Assembly (NCBI GenBank): GCA_022393335.1
Contig: JAJEKB010021002.1
Location: 243,545 to 307,544, forward strand
DNA length: 64,000 nt
Reading direction: 5' to 3'
Source of the DNA: Macrotrachela quadricornifera
Lineage: Eukaryota > Rotifera > Eurotatoria > Philodinida > Philodinidae
Positions within the stretch are counted from its first letter, which is position 1; every line of letters starts with the position of its first letter. This document shows positions 12,005-23,721 of the stretch, piece after piece. A model generated the notes under the pieces. That model was not told where the DNA came from. It saw nothing but the letters and a program-made list of their open reading frames with translations, and searched no databases. Both the position numbers and the translations under genes were made by a program.

Positions 12005-14211
12005 TTACTTTTCTTTTGATATCAACATTTATTATTGCTGCATCGGGATACCTTAAAACATATACTAATATCACAACATTGTCAACACGTGTACCGGCTC
12101 CAAACAAAATTCAAGGATCAAGTAAGTCATAATCAATCGCTCCCTCATCTTTCTAACTACTGTTTCAAATGAAGCAGATATAGTGAGAATACATCCTTTT
12201 CCGCGATGTTACACATTGCGGAATTAGTTCCCTAGGCGGAACTGATTCCCTAATGTTCAACATCACGGAATAGGATGACTGCTCGAGATATTAGACTTGC
12301 ATTCAATGATATCATGCATAGAGACAAATACTTCACGAAAAAGGTTCAGCGGCCTTGTCATCAGAGATTCAATTTTGATTAGAAGAAAAAAATAAAATGA
12401 TGAGTAAGAGTGAATTCAGTAAAATATGACATTAAGATTCTATATTTTCATGTTTTCCTTCCAGTTTGTTCTTGCAAATCCACTTTATTTTTTTTCTATA
12501 TCTATTTGTTATTCATATAACTATGTGTATCAAAATTCGAGATACTATGCATCAATTTCGAAGAGATCTTATATTAAACATTAACTATTTTTATTTTGGT
12601 AATAGGAAAGAATAATACAATTTTGTGAGAGAACCCCACTACTTTTGATTACTTTTTAAGTTAATATTATGAGTATCAATGTACTCAGAAAATTATTTAG
12701 ACTATCGGATAAGAGATCTAAGTAAGGTAGCAGCTTTCAGATGAATCTAATTTCTCAAATATCATTTCTCTTATATACAAAAACAAGTCTCAATATCTTA
12801 TTATTTTCACAAATCATCCGACAAATAATGAGATGAAAAACATGCATTTTTCTAATATGAAGGCTTGGTACTCCGAGAACGGATTTATAAGCTGATAACA
12901 GAAGTATATATAGGGGTGAAGCGATTTTTAAAAAATCTTATAATAAGATCTTATACGAATGTACGAGATACTGCGATAGATCTCACTATCTGATCGTTTG
13001 ATCTGATCACAGATTCTCCTTTAGAAAAGGATACATGCATATATTTTCACCTAGGATGGTCTAACACTGGTAGTATGCAATACGGACGAGTATGGCATAC
13101 ATCATCGGTTTTGACCAATACAAAAGTATTAGTTGTTGGCGGACTTCAGAGCGATACTATGGCACCCAAAACAGCTGAATTGTATGATCCATCAACAGGA
13201 ATGTGGACAAATACTAGTCATATGTCTACTGTACTATATTATCACTCAGCGTCAATATTACTGAATGGAAAAGTCTTAGTTGCTGGTGGACTAAATAAAG
13301 ATGAACAGTATGTAAAGAATGCTAATCTATATGATCCAACAACAGGAATCTGGACCATTACTGGTAGTATGAATAATGCACGAGCACAACACACAGCATC
13401 TGTATTAACTAATGGAAAGGTACTAATTACTGGAGGATTTGCAGATGGATATGATGCATTAAAAACGTGTGAGTTATATGATCCATCAACAGGACATTGG
13501 ACCTCTACTAGTAGTATGCATTATACACGAGCATATCATACAGCATCTGTATTAACTAATGGAAAAGTACTAATTACTGGGGGAGCCAAAAATGTAGAGG
13601 ATACATTAGAAACATGTGAGTTATACGATCCATCCACAGGAAATTGGACAATTACTAGTAGCATGTATCATGCACGAGTGTACCATGCAGCATCACTATT
13701 ACTCGATGGAACAGTGTTAGTCAGTGGTGGTAGTGTCGATACTTTGCTAGGCAGTTCTGAAGTGTATGATCCATCAGCAGAAACTTGGACAGAGACTGGC
13801 AGCATGAAAGATAGTCGAAAGCTTCACACAGCATCCTTATTACCGAATGGAAAGGTCTTAGTTACTGGTGGACGTTTCGCTTTGATTTTTGGTCTTAATA
13901 CCAGTGAACTGTACGATCCATCAACACGAATGTGGACAAATGCTGGTGACATGCACCATGGGCGATATTCACACACAGCATCCGTATTAAAAAATGGGAA
14001 CGTGTTAGTTGCTGGTGGAATCGAAAACTTAACGTCAGAAATAGTCCCAAACACTTCTGAAATATACAATTCATCGACAGAGACTTTTATAGCTTCTGAT
14101 AACATGAATAATATACAATCTTCGCACAAAACATTTATGTTAACAAATAAAAAAATGTCAAGCATTGGTGAAATAAATCGCATGACTTCTAACAATACCC
14201 AACTGCATTAA
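12005..14211 (+). CDS. Membrane-tethered kelch-repeat protein (5' exon(s) missing)
   Basis: Two exons fit. Exon 12005-12121 (preceded by a CAG acceptor) encodes a membrane span (LLISTFIIAASGYL) and a short linker, and ends in phase 1 at a GTAAGT donor. Exon 13055-14211 begins with two bases that complete the codon, then runs through seven kelch motifs of about 49 residues and a degenerate eighth, ending in TAA at 14209-14211. Each motif has H(T/S)ASVL.NGKVLV.GG and ELYDPSTG.W. Kelch repeats form a beta-propeller, usually for binding. The order implies a single-pass protein with an extracellular propeller. The first in-frame Met of the long exon (13075) lies inside repeat 1, so it is not the true start. 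AATAAA lies at 14273. Confidence 0.8.
12192..12277. repeat. 86-bp palindrome in the kelch intron
   Basis: CATCC..TTCCGCGATGTT..GGAATTAGTTCC is mirrored by GGAACTGATTCC..AACATCACGGAA..GGATG around a centre near CCCTAGGC. It lies inside intron 12122-13054 and looks like a tiny MITE. Confidence 0.7.
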
Positions 14212-14272
14212 CTATTTCAAATAAGGGTGTTAGGGTGAGAGTGGAGGATCAGGGTCAGAGTGTTTATTTTAA

Positions 14273-14278
14273 AAATAA
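14273..14278 (+). promoter_or_regulatory. Polyadenylation signal of the kelch gene
   Basis: AATAAA lies about 60 bases after the kelch stop codon. Confidence 0.5.
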
Positions 14279-15062
14279 AAGAAACAGTAGTTCGCATTTT
14301 TTTCTTATTTTTAGAGAAACCTTTTTCTCTTTTATGATATATGCCTCTCGAGATGATATATGAAAAAATATTGTTTGCTTGTGTTTTGCTAAATTTTATT
14401 GTCGACTAGTTTTCGCAGTCGTTAAGATGCCGCATCTTCAGGATATAAAAAGTTAGTGGAAAACAAACAAATCAATACATGCGACAGAATTCTCAGGGCC
14501 TAAAGGGCTACATGATGGTTTAACAAAGAAAGAGAAAGAGAATGCACATTTGTATACAGCTGTTTGCAAGGGGAAAACAACGGAGTCCTGGAATTATGTA
14601 TTCCCTAGGATTCTATTGGGTTCCAGTGATTCCAAATGAGTCTACAGATTTTTCAATAAGATGATAAAACTATAAAAGTAGGTTATCCGTATCACCCTCA
14701 TATTCTCATGTCGATCTCTTTTCTTTAGTATTTTTTACATCAATTGTTTGTGGTGATGAATATATGTATTGAGGGATTGATGGAAAACGTCGCAAAGAAA
14801 AATATGAAAAAGGAAAATGTTGAAAAATGAAAAAGAAAACTTCTATATATGGATATTTTCTCTTTCTTTTTTTGACATTTTTCTTTTTGATATTTTTCTT
14901 TTCGATGTTTTCACCAAACCCTGTATTGATGGCGTGTTATTTGTTTGTTGAGTTGTAGTTCATAGTATCACAATATATTCATTAGAATTATTGCGATCGA
15001 ACCAATCTCCTCATTTTTCTATCAATGACTCCGAATCGACTCATGTCATTAGTTGTCTAAAT
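14279..15062. other. No gene seen
   Basis: AT-rich spacer with pyrimidine runs and no supported exon or repeat structure. Confidence 0.55.
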
Positions 15063-16028
15063 ATACTGGATGATTCACCTATTTTTACTAATTTGGGTCA
15101 ATTTATTGTATTTCTACAAAACGTTAGAATTTTTTTATTTCTATATGATTGAATAGAACATCGAATGCTCTATCCAATGGTAAAGTTTTCATTTGATTTA
15201 TCTCATGTGTCAGTTAAAAAATGAGAAAAGTTTCGCGAAGTACGCAAAAAATGGTTTTTATTCTAAAGAATTTTGAGATATTTCCTTCAAGTAATTCGAG
15301 TAATTATAACGTATTCGACAAATAAACGTATTTCATTTTTATATACTTCGAAAGAGAAATGACTTGTCTATCGAACTATATATTTTTTAGGAGTTTATTT
15401 TTCACTTTGACTGAAAATTCAGTGAATATTTAGGAATTTTTTTTAATAAAAATTCATTTATTTATCTTTGACGAGTAAATTATAGAATGATTCATATCTT
15501 ATACATATGACTCGTGGCTTTCACATAGAACATCGTTTGAAATTGTAATGTTTTTTTCTTTTTATATAAATGAAAATAAAACTAGTGAAATTAGGTGAAT
15601 TATCTTGTAATTTACTCAACAAAGATAAATAAATGAATTTTTATTAAAAAAATTTCCTAAATATTCACTGAATTTTCAGTCAAAGTGAAAAATAAATTCC
15701 TAAAAAATATATAGTTCGATAGACAAGTCATTTCTCTTTCGAAGTATATAAAAATGAAATATATTCATTTGTTCAATACGTTATAATTACTCAAATTACT
15801 TGAAGGAAATATCTCAAAATTTCATAGAAAAAAAAACATTTTTTGTCTACTTCGCGAAACTTTTCTCATTTTTTAACTGACACATGAGATAAATCAAATG
15901 AAAACTATACCATTGGATAGAGCAATCGATGTTCTATCTAATCATATAGAAATAAAAAAATTTCTAACGTTTTGTAGAAATACAATAAATTGACCCAAAT
16001 TAGTAAAAATAGGTGAATCATCCAGTAT
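15063..16028. mobile_element. 0.97-kb fold-back element with ~420-bp inverted repeats
   Basis: The element starts ATACTGGATGATTCACCTAT at 15063 and ends with the reverse complement at 16028. Arms (15063-15487 and about 15605-16028) match closely over about 420 bp around a loop of about 120 bp. It has no coding capacity, so it depends on a transposase from elsewhere if it ever moved. Confidence 0.85.
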
Positions 16029-16043
16029 TTGTCGCATGACAGA

Positions 16044-16159
16044 TTAAAATGTAGTTCAATTTATATTGGTTCTAGTTCGGATTAAAATTTTAATTTGTAC
16101 TGAGCCAAATTAAAATTTTAATCTGAACTGGGACTATTTTAAATTGAACTATATTTTAA
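16044..16159. mobile_element. 116-bp palindromic element
   Basis: TTAAAATGTAGTTCAATTT at 16044 is mirrored by AAATTGAACTATATTTTAA ending at 16159, with a second matching pair of GATTAAAATTTTAAT-type words inside. It abuts the piggyBac element, sharing its TTAA. Confidence 0.65.
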
Positions 16160-16475
16160 CCCTTTCACCGCGATTCGGTTTTCTAAGGAAAATAGCTGCA
16201 ATATATTGATCTTCATGCGTGATCACGCTCGATAAATGCGTTCATTGATATTTTGTGTATGTGCAGATATTTGTTTTTCTTTCTGTTATTTGTGTCATCA
16301 CATGATAGGTCTTTTATTACATAGGACTGAATAGTTATTCGAGTCTGTCTTTTTCTCTAGTAAACATATTGTGCAGTAACAATGAAATAATAAAGCAAAC
16401 TTCTAATTTTGTCTCCTACGTTCTTTTCATAGTATTATCTTTCATTCTTTCTTTTCATTCGCATGAAGAGTAAAG

Positions 16476-16967
16476 ATGTATGTCTATAAAGGAAAACAAG
16501 GTATAAATTTATCTGCTCAGTTATCAACGTATTATACATGCCTCCGACAGTCCAAAAAGTCGTATCAAAAGGTGGCATTTGAGATTATGTTTGGGGTGTT
16601 AGTAGTAAATACTTGTTTGATTTACAAAGAAAATTATGACACAAGCCGTATGACGATGCTACAGTTTCGTGAAAGTCTTGTACGATCTTTACTTCTTGGT
16701 ATGCTATACGAGATTCTAAAACCTGGTTTAAGAGAACGTTCAACAAGCCAAACGAAGCGCAAACTTACTGATCACAAGCTCAAAGAAATGGAAGGATCTG
16801 CGTGCGATGGCTGCAGACACTATGCTGGCAGCTATGAAAAAAACAGAGAACAACAATCAAGAGAAGTGACCTATGGGGCAGCAAAGAAAATAAAAACCTT
16901 CTGTCCTGACTATGATAAATTTTTCTGTCTTGAATGTTTTAATCAGAAGCATGATGTTATGGAATAA
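16476..16967 (+). CDS. piggyBac transposase, C-terminal fragment
   Basis: An uninterrupted 163-codon frame matches the end of piggyBac transposases. NLSAQLSTYYTCLRQSKKSYQKV corresponds in position to the family's DLSDQ..YY..RK..KWYKK stretch and is followed by an AVVNAYILYK-like segment. A cysteine/histidine zinc-binding tail follows (CDGCRHYAG, CPDYDKFFCLECFNQKH). The DDE catalytic core and the N-terminus are absent, so it cannot transpose. It could still bind transposon ends or be a host-kept domain, because the frame is open while other TE remains nearby are full of stops. Confidence 0.7.
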   Translation: MYVYKGKQGINLSAQLSTYYTCLRQSKKSYQKVAFEIMFGVLVVNTCLIYKENYDTSRMTMLQFRESLVRSLLLGMLYEILKPGLRERSTSQTKRKLTDHKLKEMEGSACDGCRHYAGSYEKNREQQSREVTYGAAKKIKTFCPDYDKFFCLECFNQKHDVME

Positions 16968-17079
16968 AAGAGTTAAAGAATACCAAAGACAGTGCAAATG
17001 ACAGACTATGTTTAACGTCTCGCCGAAGAAGAAGGCAGAAGAAAGCGCTTTTCTATACAGTTTCTTCTTAAAGTATAGC

Positions 17080-17099
17080 GTGGCCCACCGGTGGGCCAC
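17080..17099. promoter_or_regulatory. Perfect 20-bp palindrome beside the right piggyBac end
   Basis: GTGGCCCACCGGTGGGCCAC is a perfect palindrome, 15 bases from the element's end. Its GC content is far above the surroundings. It is likely a subterminal transposase-binding site, though no experiment backs that for this element. Confidence 0.5.
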
Positions 17100-17129
17100 A
17101 TCGCGGTGAAAGGGTTAATTCATCATATA

Positions 17130-17743
17130 TAGTAGAAGTAATCATGAAACCATTGAAAGACAAAGATCGTTCTTGGATGAAATTTGAGCAGATTGGGTTG
17201 GAAGTTTCGACATATATAGCTTCACGGTAGTCCAATCTGTCGTAAAAATATGATTGATAAATCTTGTAATGTCAAAGAATGGTGTGTCAATCATTATTTA
17301 GTCTTACGTAAGGCTGTCATTCACTCAGAATGCGGGCAAATGAGTTCAAATTTTGACTGGATAAACAACATAGTCTAAGCTTCATATCTATGTAACAGTA
17401 TCGCCCTTTGATCATACTCTTGTTGTACGAAATGCTGACTGTTCTGTATATCTGCGTGATCAAAGAGTGATATTGTTACATAGATATAAAGCTTAGACTA
17501 TGATGTTTATCCAGTCAAACGTTGAGCTCATATATCCCCAATGCTGAGTGAATGACAGCCTTATGTAGGACTAAATAATGATTGACACACCATTCTTTGA
17601 CATTACAAGATTTATCGATGATATTTTTACGACAGATTGGACTACTGTAAAGCTATATATGCCGAAACTCTCAACCCAATCTGCTCAAATTTCAACCAAG
17701 AATGACCTTCGTCTTTCAATGAATTCATGATTACTTATACTAC
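17130..17743. mobile_element. 0.61-kb fold-back element
   Basis: Left arm about 17130-17414 and right arm about 17456-17743 are reverse complements (for example AGCTTAGACTATG near 17488 against its complement near 17370). The loop is about 40 bp. It has no coding content and starts 12 bases after the piggyBac target site. Confidence 0.8.
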
Positions 17744-17839
17744 AAGTAACGCTTGTCCAAAGACTCGCTCAGCTCTTTCTCGTAGAAATCGTGTTTCTAA
17801 ACTACCGTCATGCTATTCATTTATAAAATTAAAAAAACC

Positions 17840-18560
17840 GAAGTCAGATTCAAGTTCCTCGACCCTGATTACCCTACAGGCAACCATTATAAAAAAATTT
17901 TTTTTGCAAAAAAAGTGATCCTTTGTGAAAAAAATGAATCCGAAAAAAATTTTGAAAAACTAACATCAGATTCGAGTTCCTCGACCCCAATTACCCCTTC
18001 GGTTAAGTTTTATAGAAAATATTAATAAAATGTTTTTTTGACCTTGTGCGGACATACACGCAATCAATCAATCAATCCGCCAATCTATGTTTGTAAGACT
18101 CTTCTCTACGAGAAAGAGAATAATCAGCAATGATGTTCATAACCCACCCCGATGAAATCATCATTTCGTGGAAAAACACCTATTTTCGATGAAAAATACC
18201 AAACCTCACCAATTCCTAACGTCAATTGATCAATGCTGATACCATAACAATCAGCAATGGTGTTCATAACCCACCACGATGAAACCATCATTTCGTGAAA
18301 AAACACCTATTTTCGATGAAAAATACTAAACCTCACCAATTCCTAACATCAATTGATCAATGCTGATACCACATGATCATCGAACAGACTTCAGATTCGA
18401 AGTCCTCGCATGGAAAAATCTCTAAAAATGTCTTTTTCGAAAAATCAGTTTTCGATGTTTTTTTGACCCTGCGGACAGACAAGCAAGCAAGCAAGCAAGC
18501 AAGCAATCAGACAATTTATGTTTACTGGACTCTTCTCTACGAGAAAGAGAATATATGATG
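17840..18560. repeat. Dispersed repeat family, two copies, around a tandem duplication
   Basis: Two related blocks (about 17955-18123 and 18385-18553) share, in order, CAGATTCGA.TCCTCG, TTTTTTGACCCTG, GGACA.AC, a tetranucleotide run (CAATn or AAGCn), and ACTCTTCTCTACGAGAAAGAG. Partial relatives lie near 17840, 20205-20320, 60745-60800 (inverted) and 63905-63960. Between them 18124-18250 is duplicated in tandem as 18251-18372 (period 127 bp, few differences). Confidence 0.65.
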
Positions 18561-21537
18561 AATTAAATCATGCTTTTTATTTAGATATGTGCCCAGTCTG
18601 AGCCTCTATCAGCTGCTAAAAACCGCAGGTCTCCATCTATTACTACTGGTGAGTTATTTAGCTTATAGTTTTCCCCATCTACTTCTGGCACCGACAATAG
18701 CAAGAAAAATGCGTGATATAATTGAATAATATCATTAGAACAAAAATATTGACTCATGCTTGGAAGAGATACAAAATAAAAAGAAAAAAATCTAGTAAAG
18801 CTTGTGTTTTTTTCTTGCATCCGAGCAAAGAATCGAAAGAAAAGGCAAAACTGCATACTGTAACGTGATAAAAGAAAACAAGTGCGAAAAATATTCATCC
18901 ATATTTATCTCATCATGATGTGTATGAAATAGCACGGCTGATTGATTCATGTAAATAAACATTACTTGGAAAAAACCAACTAACTTTATTGATTATAGAT
19001 ACGTAAGATAGCTTGCTTTCAAGATGCACAGAAACAACTTTAATACATTTTAGTGTTAATTTTCATCATACGTATAAGTAGGTATCTATATAGTGATTCT
19101 CCTATGTAATGCGACACTTCAAAAATAGGTATTTATTTCAGAATTCGAAATAAATGTTTATATCACATTGTTGAGTTACCTCGAAAATGTAAGAAAATAA
19201 ACTTTACTATTCGGAAGATTGTTTCTATATATCTTTAAAATGTATACACTAAGCGTTAACTGCAGTTTTTTCCATTGCAATATATTTTATCTTGCTTTGA
19301 AACTATTTATGCATCCTAATGTGAAGTTCTACCCTCCGCTCTCAAATGTTCTTTAAACTGTCCTGTATGATTTTTCTATGGGAAACAGAAGACACTTTAT
19401 TCCTTTTATCTACATGAAATTATTCTTAAATTTTACGTTGACCAAGATAAATGTAACGCTATTGCGAAAATCTTTTCTTTGGCACAATTTTCGTTTATAT
19501 AATAGATCAGTAGTTACAACAATATGAGCATGAGATAAGTAACCGTTATATCGCTGATGGAAAATCAGACTTCTATAAAACTGACGTTTCTTTTGAATCA
19601 GAACTATATTGCAATCGTCGTGCTTTAGATCAGAGTCGAGATTGAATTTGCCTATCCCTAGGAAAAAACATTTATGGTTTCGAAATGAATTTGTTTCTCA
19701 AACATATAATAATAGATGTCACTTTTACCAGAAAAAGGCCAACGAATAGTTCAAAGATTATATGTCAAATACTAAAATAATCCTCGGAAAATCAGAGCGT
19801 GCATCTATTTATCTTTCAAGATTCTAAGTGCCAGAAAATATATAGTACTTAACTAAAAAATGAATAACAGTTCTTTCTAGATAAACCTACAAAACCTCCA
19901 AAAAGTATTCACAGATAAGTCCTATGAGCTTCCAAGAACCATTTTTCGATGCACCTTAAAAAGCCTCTAAAAGCGACTTTTAGATAAATCTAAAAGAACC
20001 TTTTAAAACCTCTCAAAAACCATTTTCTAGAAAACCTGACAGAAAGAACTGCTTTCAAATTTAACAGAAAAAAGTCTTCGGCAAACATCATAAAGAAAAC
20101 AATCATATTTTCTCTACGTGAAGTAAGCCTCATTCCTTTAGCTAGCGTGTTTGTTCAACTTCACGTGACCTCTTTTTAGTAAAAAAATGATTTGAAAAAT
20201 CAAAAAACTAACAGTACCATTCGATTTCCCGACTCCGAAAACCTCTCGTGAAACTCTACATGAGGCACATGTGGAAAACATGTCTATTAATATTTTAGAC
20301 GATGTTTTTTTGACCCTGTCACACACACAAACATACAAACTATTTCTTTTTCATCTGACCCTCTCTACAGTTGGAAGAGCATCAATTGTAATATTCTATC
20401 AAATTCTGTTCACAAGGTAGGAAATAGATAACCTGGGGTTTTTTTTAATTCATATGAAGTGTTGAAATCAATTAGAAGAAATACTTTTATTTACCTATTC
20501 TGTATTACCATTAATAAATTTTGCAACGTGCGCGCATGAGAAAAAGTAAAAGAAAATAAAGATACACATTTGAGTGATTCTGGAGGTATCTATCGCTCAT
20601 ACTCTATCTTCACCGCTATAAGCAGTTTTCTACCTATCGCCGTTCAGGAACAGTGTTCAAAACAAACTCATTTTTTATTTGTTTTTATGACGCTTCTAAA
20701 TTTGCTGCTTTTCTTTCTTCCTTTTTCTCAAGCTTGAAAGAAAAAAGTAAATGATGTTTAATTAACTTTCTTGTATTATTTTTGAATGCTCTATCCATTC
20801 ATCACCTTATTTTCACATCAGCTATTGCCATTTCACAGAAATTTAACATTCTATCGGTGGTTTTAGAAAACGTCAAACAAAGTGTCCCATTCCCTCTTTG
20901 ATCTACTGTCAAGCCAATAACCACTTTAAGTCAAATTTTTTTACATAAAAAAATTCACTCATTTGGGCGCTATTGAATGCTGAAAACCGCAAGTTAATAG
21001 TTTTTTTTTTGTTTTTGAATAATTTACATTCTAGTGGTGTCCATTGGCATGTGACCGATAATTTGCCCCACCCATTTTTATCTATCTTCTGTCCAAACTA
21101 CAAATGCCAAATGGTGGGTACTTTTCATTTTGTAAATATTAAGGCTCTAAATCAATCCCGAAGAAAATTATTAAAAGAATACTAGGGTATGTTCTGTTCC
21201 CTAGTTGGTAACCCCCTCCGATCTGATTGAAATTGAGAAAAAAATTGTCTAAAATTGATTACTTTTGTGCTTCTTCTGTATATAGATTTCTAGAGAAAAT
21301 GTTTTGAAACTGAAAAGATCATGTTAATGCCTGTATGTAAAAATACAAAAAGTCTTTTAATAAGCTCCTGAAAACCATTTGGTCTTTAAATCAAACAAAA
21401 GAAAAGAGTAGTGTTTGTAATCGTTTTAACCGTTCGTGCGAATATCGAACTAATAACATCCTTTTTCATTTTCTTTTTATTATAGTTTTCTGATAAAACA
21501 TTATCAACTGGCTTGTAAACAAAATATACGTTTAACA
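18561..21537. other. No gene recognised
   Basis: A minus-strand frame at 18581-18898 ends in a charged, protein-like tail, but no family or splice partner supports it. A divergent copy of the dispersed repeat lies at about 20205-20320. The rest is AT-rich spacer and the probable promoter region of the flavoprotein gene. Confidence 0.45.
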
Positions 21538-23148
21538 ATGACGAAAAAATCTAAAATATACGAAATATATCTATTTTTCAAATGGGTCATATGCATATAC
21601 ATTTCATGGATATGTCAGTACTTATTAGATAATATCAAACAACGGTGTGATAAAGAACCTATCAATATAGAACTTCTCGCTCAATCTATTCGAGAACAAC
21701 CAAAAGGTAGTCGAATTAAAATTTTACGAAATGAGCGAAGTTCACCATCAAATTCAATACATCGTCCATTATCGTTGTTAACAACTGAAGATATTCGAAT
21801 GAAAAAAACAAATATACATTTTGTCAATCTAGGAGCAGCAAATAAAATTTTAACCATTGATACATCGTCGAAAACTGTAACATGCGAACCCGGCGTTACA
21901 ATTGAACAATTAATAGATAATTTAGTTCCTTATAATCTTATACCAGCTGTTGTTCCAGAATTTAAATTTTTAACCGTTGGCGGTCTATTAGCTGGAGCAG
22001 GACTTGAAAGTTCAAGTTTTCGCTATGGACAATTTGGTGACTTATTAGTCGAAGCTACATATATTTTAAGTAATGGACAAATTATAACTTGTAGTCCTAC
22101 GAAAGATTCTGATTTATTCTATGGAGCCTTGGGTTCATGTGGTACATTTGGATTATTGATTAATGCTACATTACGTGTAATCGATGCTAAATCAGACTGT
22201 TTTGTAAGATGTAATTACGTTCGAACGACTAATCCTATCGATTGTTTATTATCTGTATATGATGAAGATTACGTTGATGCTATTGTCTTCTCTAATTATG
22301 CTATTATTATTACAGGAAAAAGAATCAACAAAGAATTTCTACCAAAAACAGCAAAAATACAAACATTTTCAAAAGCATGGGATCCTTGGTATTATCAGCA
22401 TGTTAAAACAATATACGATAAAAATGACTTAACAGTAATAACTGAATATGTACCATTAAAAGATTACTTATTTCGATATGATCGTGGAGCATTTTGGATG
22501 GGTCGTTATATTCTAAATCCATTTCAAGACTATATTCAACATTTTCCATTATTTTGGCGTAATCTAATAAATTTTCTTCCATTTGGTGGTTATAACATTA
22601 TTAGTAGAACACTTCTTTCACCACTTTTTACGACATCATCATTATACAAACGCCTTCATGATTCTTCGATTTCTGTCGTTGCAGATGGTATACTTATTCA
22701 AGATATTTATATTCCTAAATCGAAGGCAAAAGAATTTCTATCATTTGTACAATCAAAACAATTATTTACGGATAATAATAGTGTAATTGAACCAATTTGG
22801 CTTTGTCCAATTCGTGCAATTCATACACCACAAAAATTTAGTCCACATTTTGTTAATAAAACTACAAAGGACGATGATTCTTTGTTCATTAATTTTGGTT
22901 TATGGTTTCATCAACAAAATTGGCAACCAGGATCTTCGTCTAATGCTAGAAGTGCAACAAGAGTTTTAGAAGGAAAAGCTAAGAATTTACGTGGACGAAA
23001 GATGTTATATTCACTTTCTTATTATTCAAGAAAAGAATGGTCTAATATCTATGAGATTGAGTGGTACGAAGAAATGAAACGAAAATGGGATCCAGAATAT
23101 GCTTGGGGAGATTTATATAATAAAATAATTGAAATAGCTGTTGAATAA
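21538..23148 (+). CDS. DHCR24-like FAD-dependent reductase, intronless
   Basis: The 536-residue product resembles delta24-sterol reductase (DHCR24/DIMINUTO, vanillyl-alcohol-oxidase/PCMH FAD family). A membrane anchor lies at about residues 10-30. The FAD domain has CEPGVTIEQL (about 116-125), LTVGGLLAGAGLESSS (about 145-160), YGQFGDL and SDLFYGALGSCGTFG (about 191-205). The C-terminal half has EYVPLKDYLFRYDR, VQDIYIP-like and PIWLCPIR motifs as in DHCR24. DHCR24 saturates the side chain of sterols using NADPH at the ER. Length is near the usual 516. The frame is intact and has no intron, unlike the spliced genes around it. It could be a native retained gene or acquired by transfer. Substrate is not proven. 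Confidence 0.75.
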   Translation: MTKKSKIYEIYLFFKWVICIYISWICQYLLDNIKQRCDKEPINIELLAQSIREQPKGSRIKILRNERSSPSNSIHRPLSLLTTEDIRMKKTNIHFVNLGAANKILTIDTSSKTVTCEPGVTIEQLIDNLVPYNLIPAVVPEFKFLTVGGLLAGAGLESSSFRYGQFGDLLVEATYILSNGQIITCSPTKDSDLFYGALGSCGTFGLLINATLRVIDAKSDCFVRCNYVRTTNPIDCLLSVYDEDYVDAIVFSNYAIIITGKRINKEFLPKTAKIQTFSKAWDPWYYQHVKTIYDKNDLTVITEYVPLKDYLFRYDRGAFWMGRYILNPFQDYIQHFPLFWRNLINFLPFGGYNIISRTLLSPLFTTSSLYKRLHDSSISVVADGILIQDIYIPKSKAKEFLSFVQSKQLFTDNNSVIEPIWLCPIRAIHTPQKFSPHFVNKTTKDDDSLFINFGLWFHQQNWQPGSSSNARSATRVLEGKAKNLRGRKMLYSLSYYSRKEWSNIYEIEWYEEMKRKWDPEYAWGDLYNKIIEIAVE

Positions 23149-23710
23149 TAATTGATAATAATCTTTTAACAATCTTTAATTATATTTTTTTTCAAAATAA
23201 TACGTTGTTTTTACTAAAGAAATATTGTATAAAATATAATAACAGAAGTTCGATGATTTATAAAAACTTCACTAGAAAATAATTCGAATACAGTGAAGTT
23301 ACCATCGTTTACTTTATTTATTTTGGTATTAAACGCTTGCCGGAAATGGAGCTCGTTTTACTTTCTACCCTGATTGATGTTTTATCTCTATTTAGTAACA
23401 AATATCTTTGACATGAATTAACTTGAAACTGTTAATGAAAACAATTGATAGGCAATCCATAATAATAATAATAGAAAAATACATCTGCTGCTATTTATTC
23501 GTTAAAATCTTTAGTATTATGGGCTACAATAATCACTTTAGTAACTAATAATACATTTTCATGCTCTGTCTTGATTAATATGGAAAAGTAGAGATGAAGA
23601 TAAATCTGCTTCATTGAAATTTACAAAAACACGAAATTTTTTTATCAGATTCATTAAATACTTAATTCCGTCTCTTTAATTTTTATTCTTTGCACGAAAA
23701 TGACGTTTTT
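23149..23710. other. No gene seen
   Basis: AT-rich 3' flank of the flavoprotein gene; nothing further supported. Confidence 0.55.
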
Positions 23711-23721
23711 GTCTCAAACAG

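Larger units (their letters stand above)
16160..17114 (+). mobile_element. Internally deleted piggyBac element with TTAA target duplication
   Basis: Both flanks are TTAA (16156-16159 and 17115-17118), the piggyBac target. Both ends carry the 15-bp terminal inverted repeat CCCTTTCACCGCGAT. The 955-bp interior holds only the C-terminal part of a transposase frame, so it is a non-autonomous deletion copy. Intact ends could still be recognised by a related transposase. Confidence 0.85.

Noticed and set aside
13824..14195. Minus-strand 123-codon frame
   Set aside because: Antisense shadow of kelch repeats.
14224..14260. AGGGTG-rich stretch resembling telomere repeats
   Set aside because: Too short and irregular; no array and not at an end.
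18581..18898. Minus-strand 105-codon frame with a protein-like tail
   Set aside because: No family, no splice partner and a hydrophobic low-complexity first half, so it is not called as a gene.
22583..22969. Two extra plus-strand frames
   Set aside because: Out-of-phase shadows of the DHCR24-like gene.
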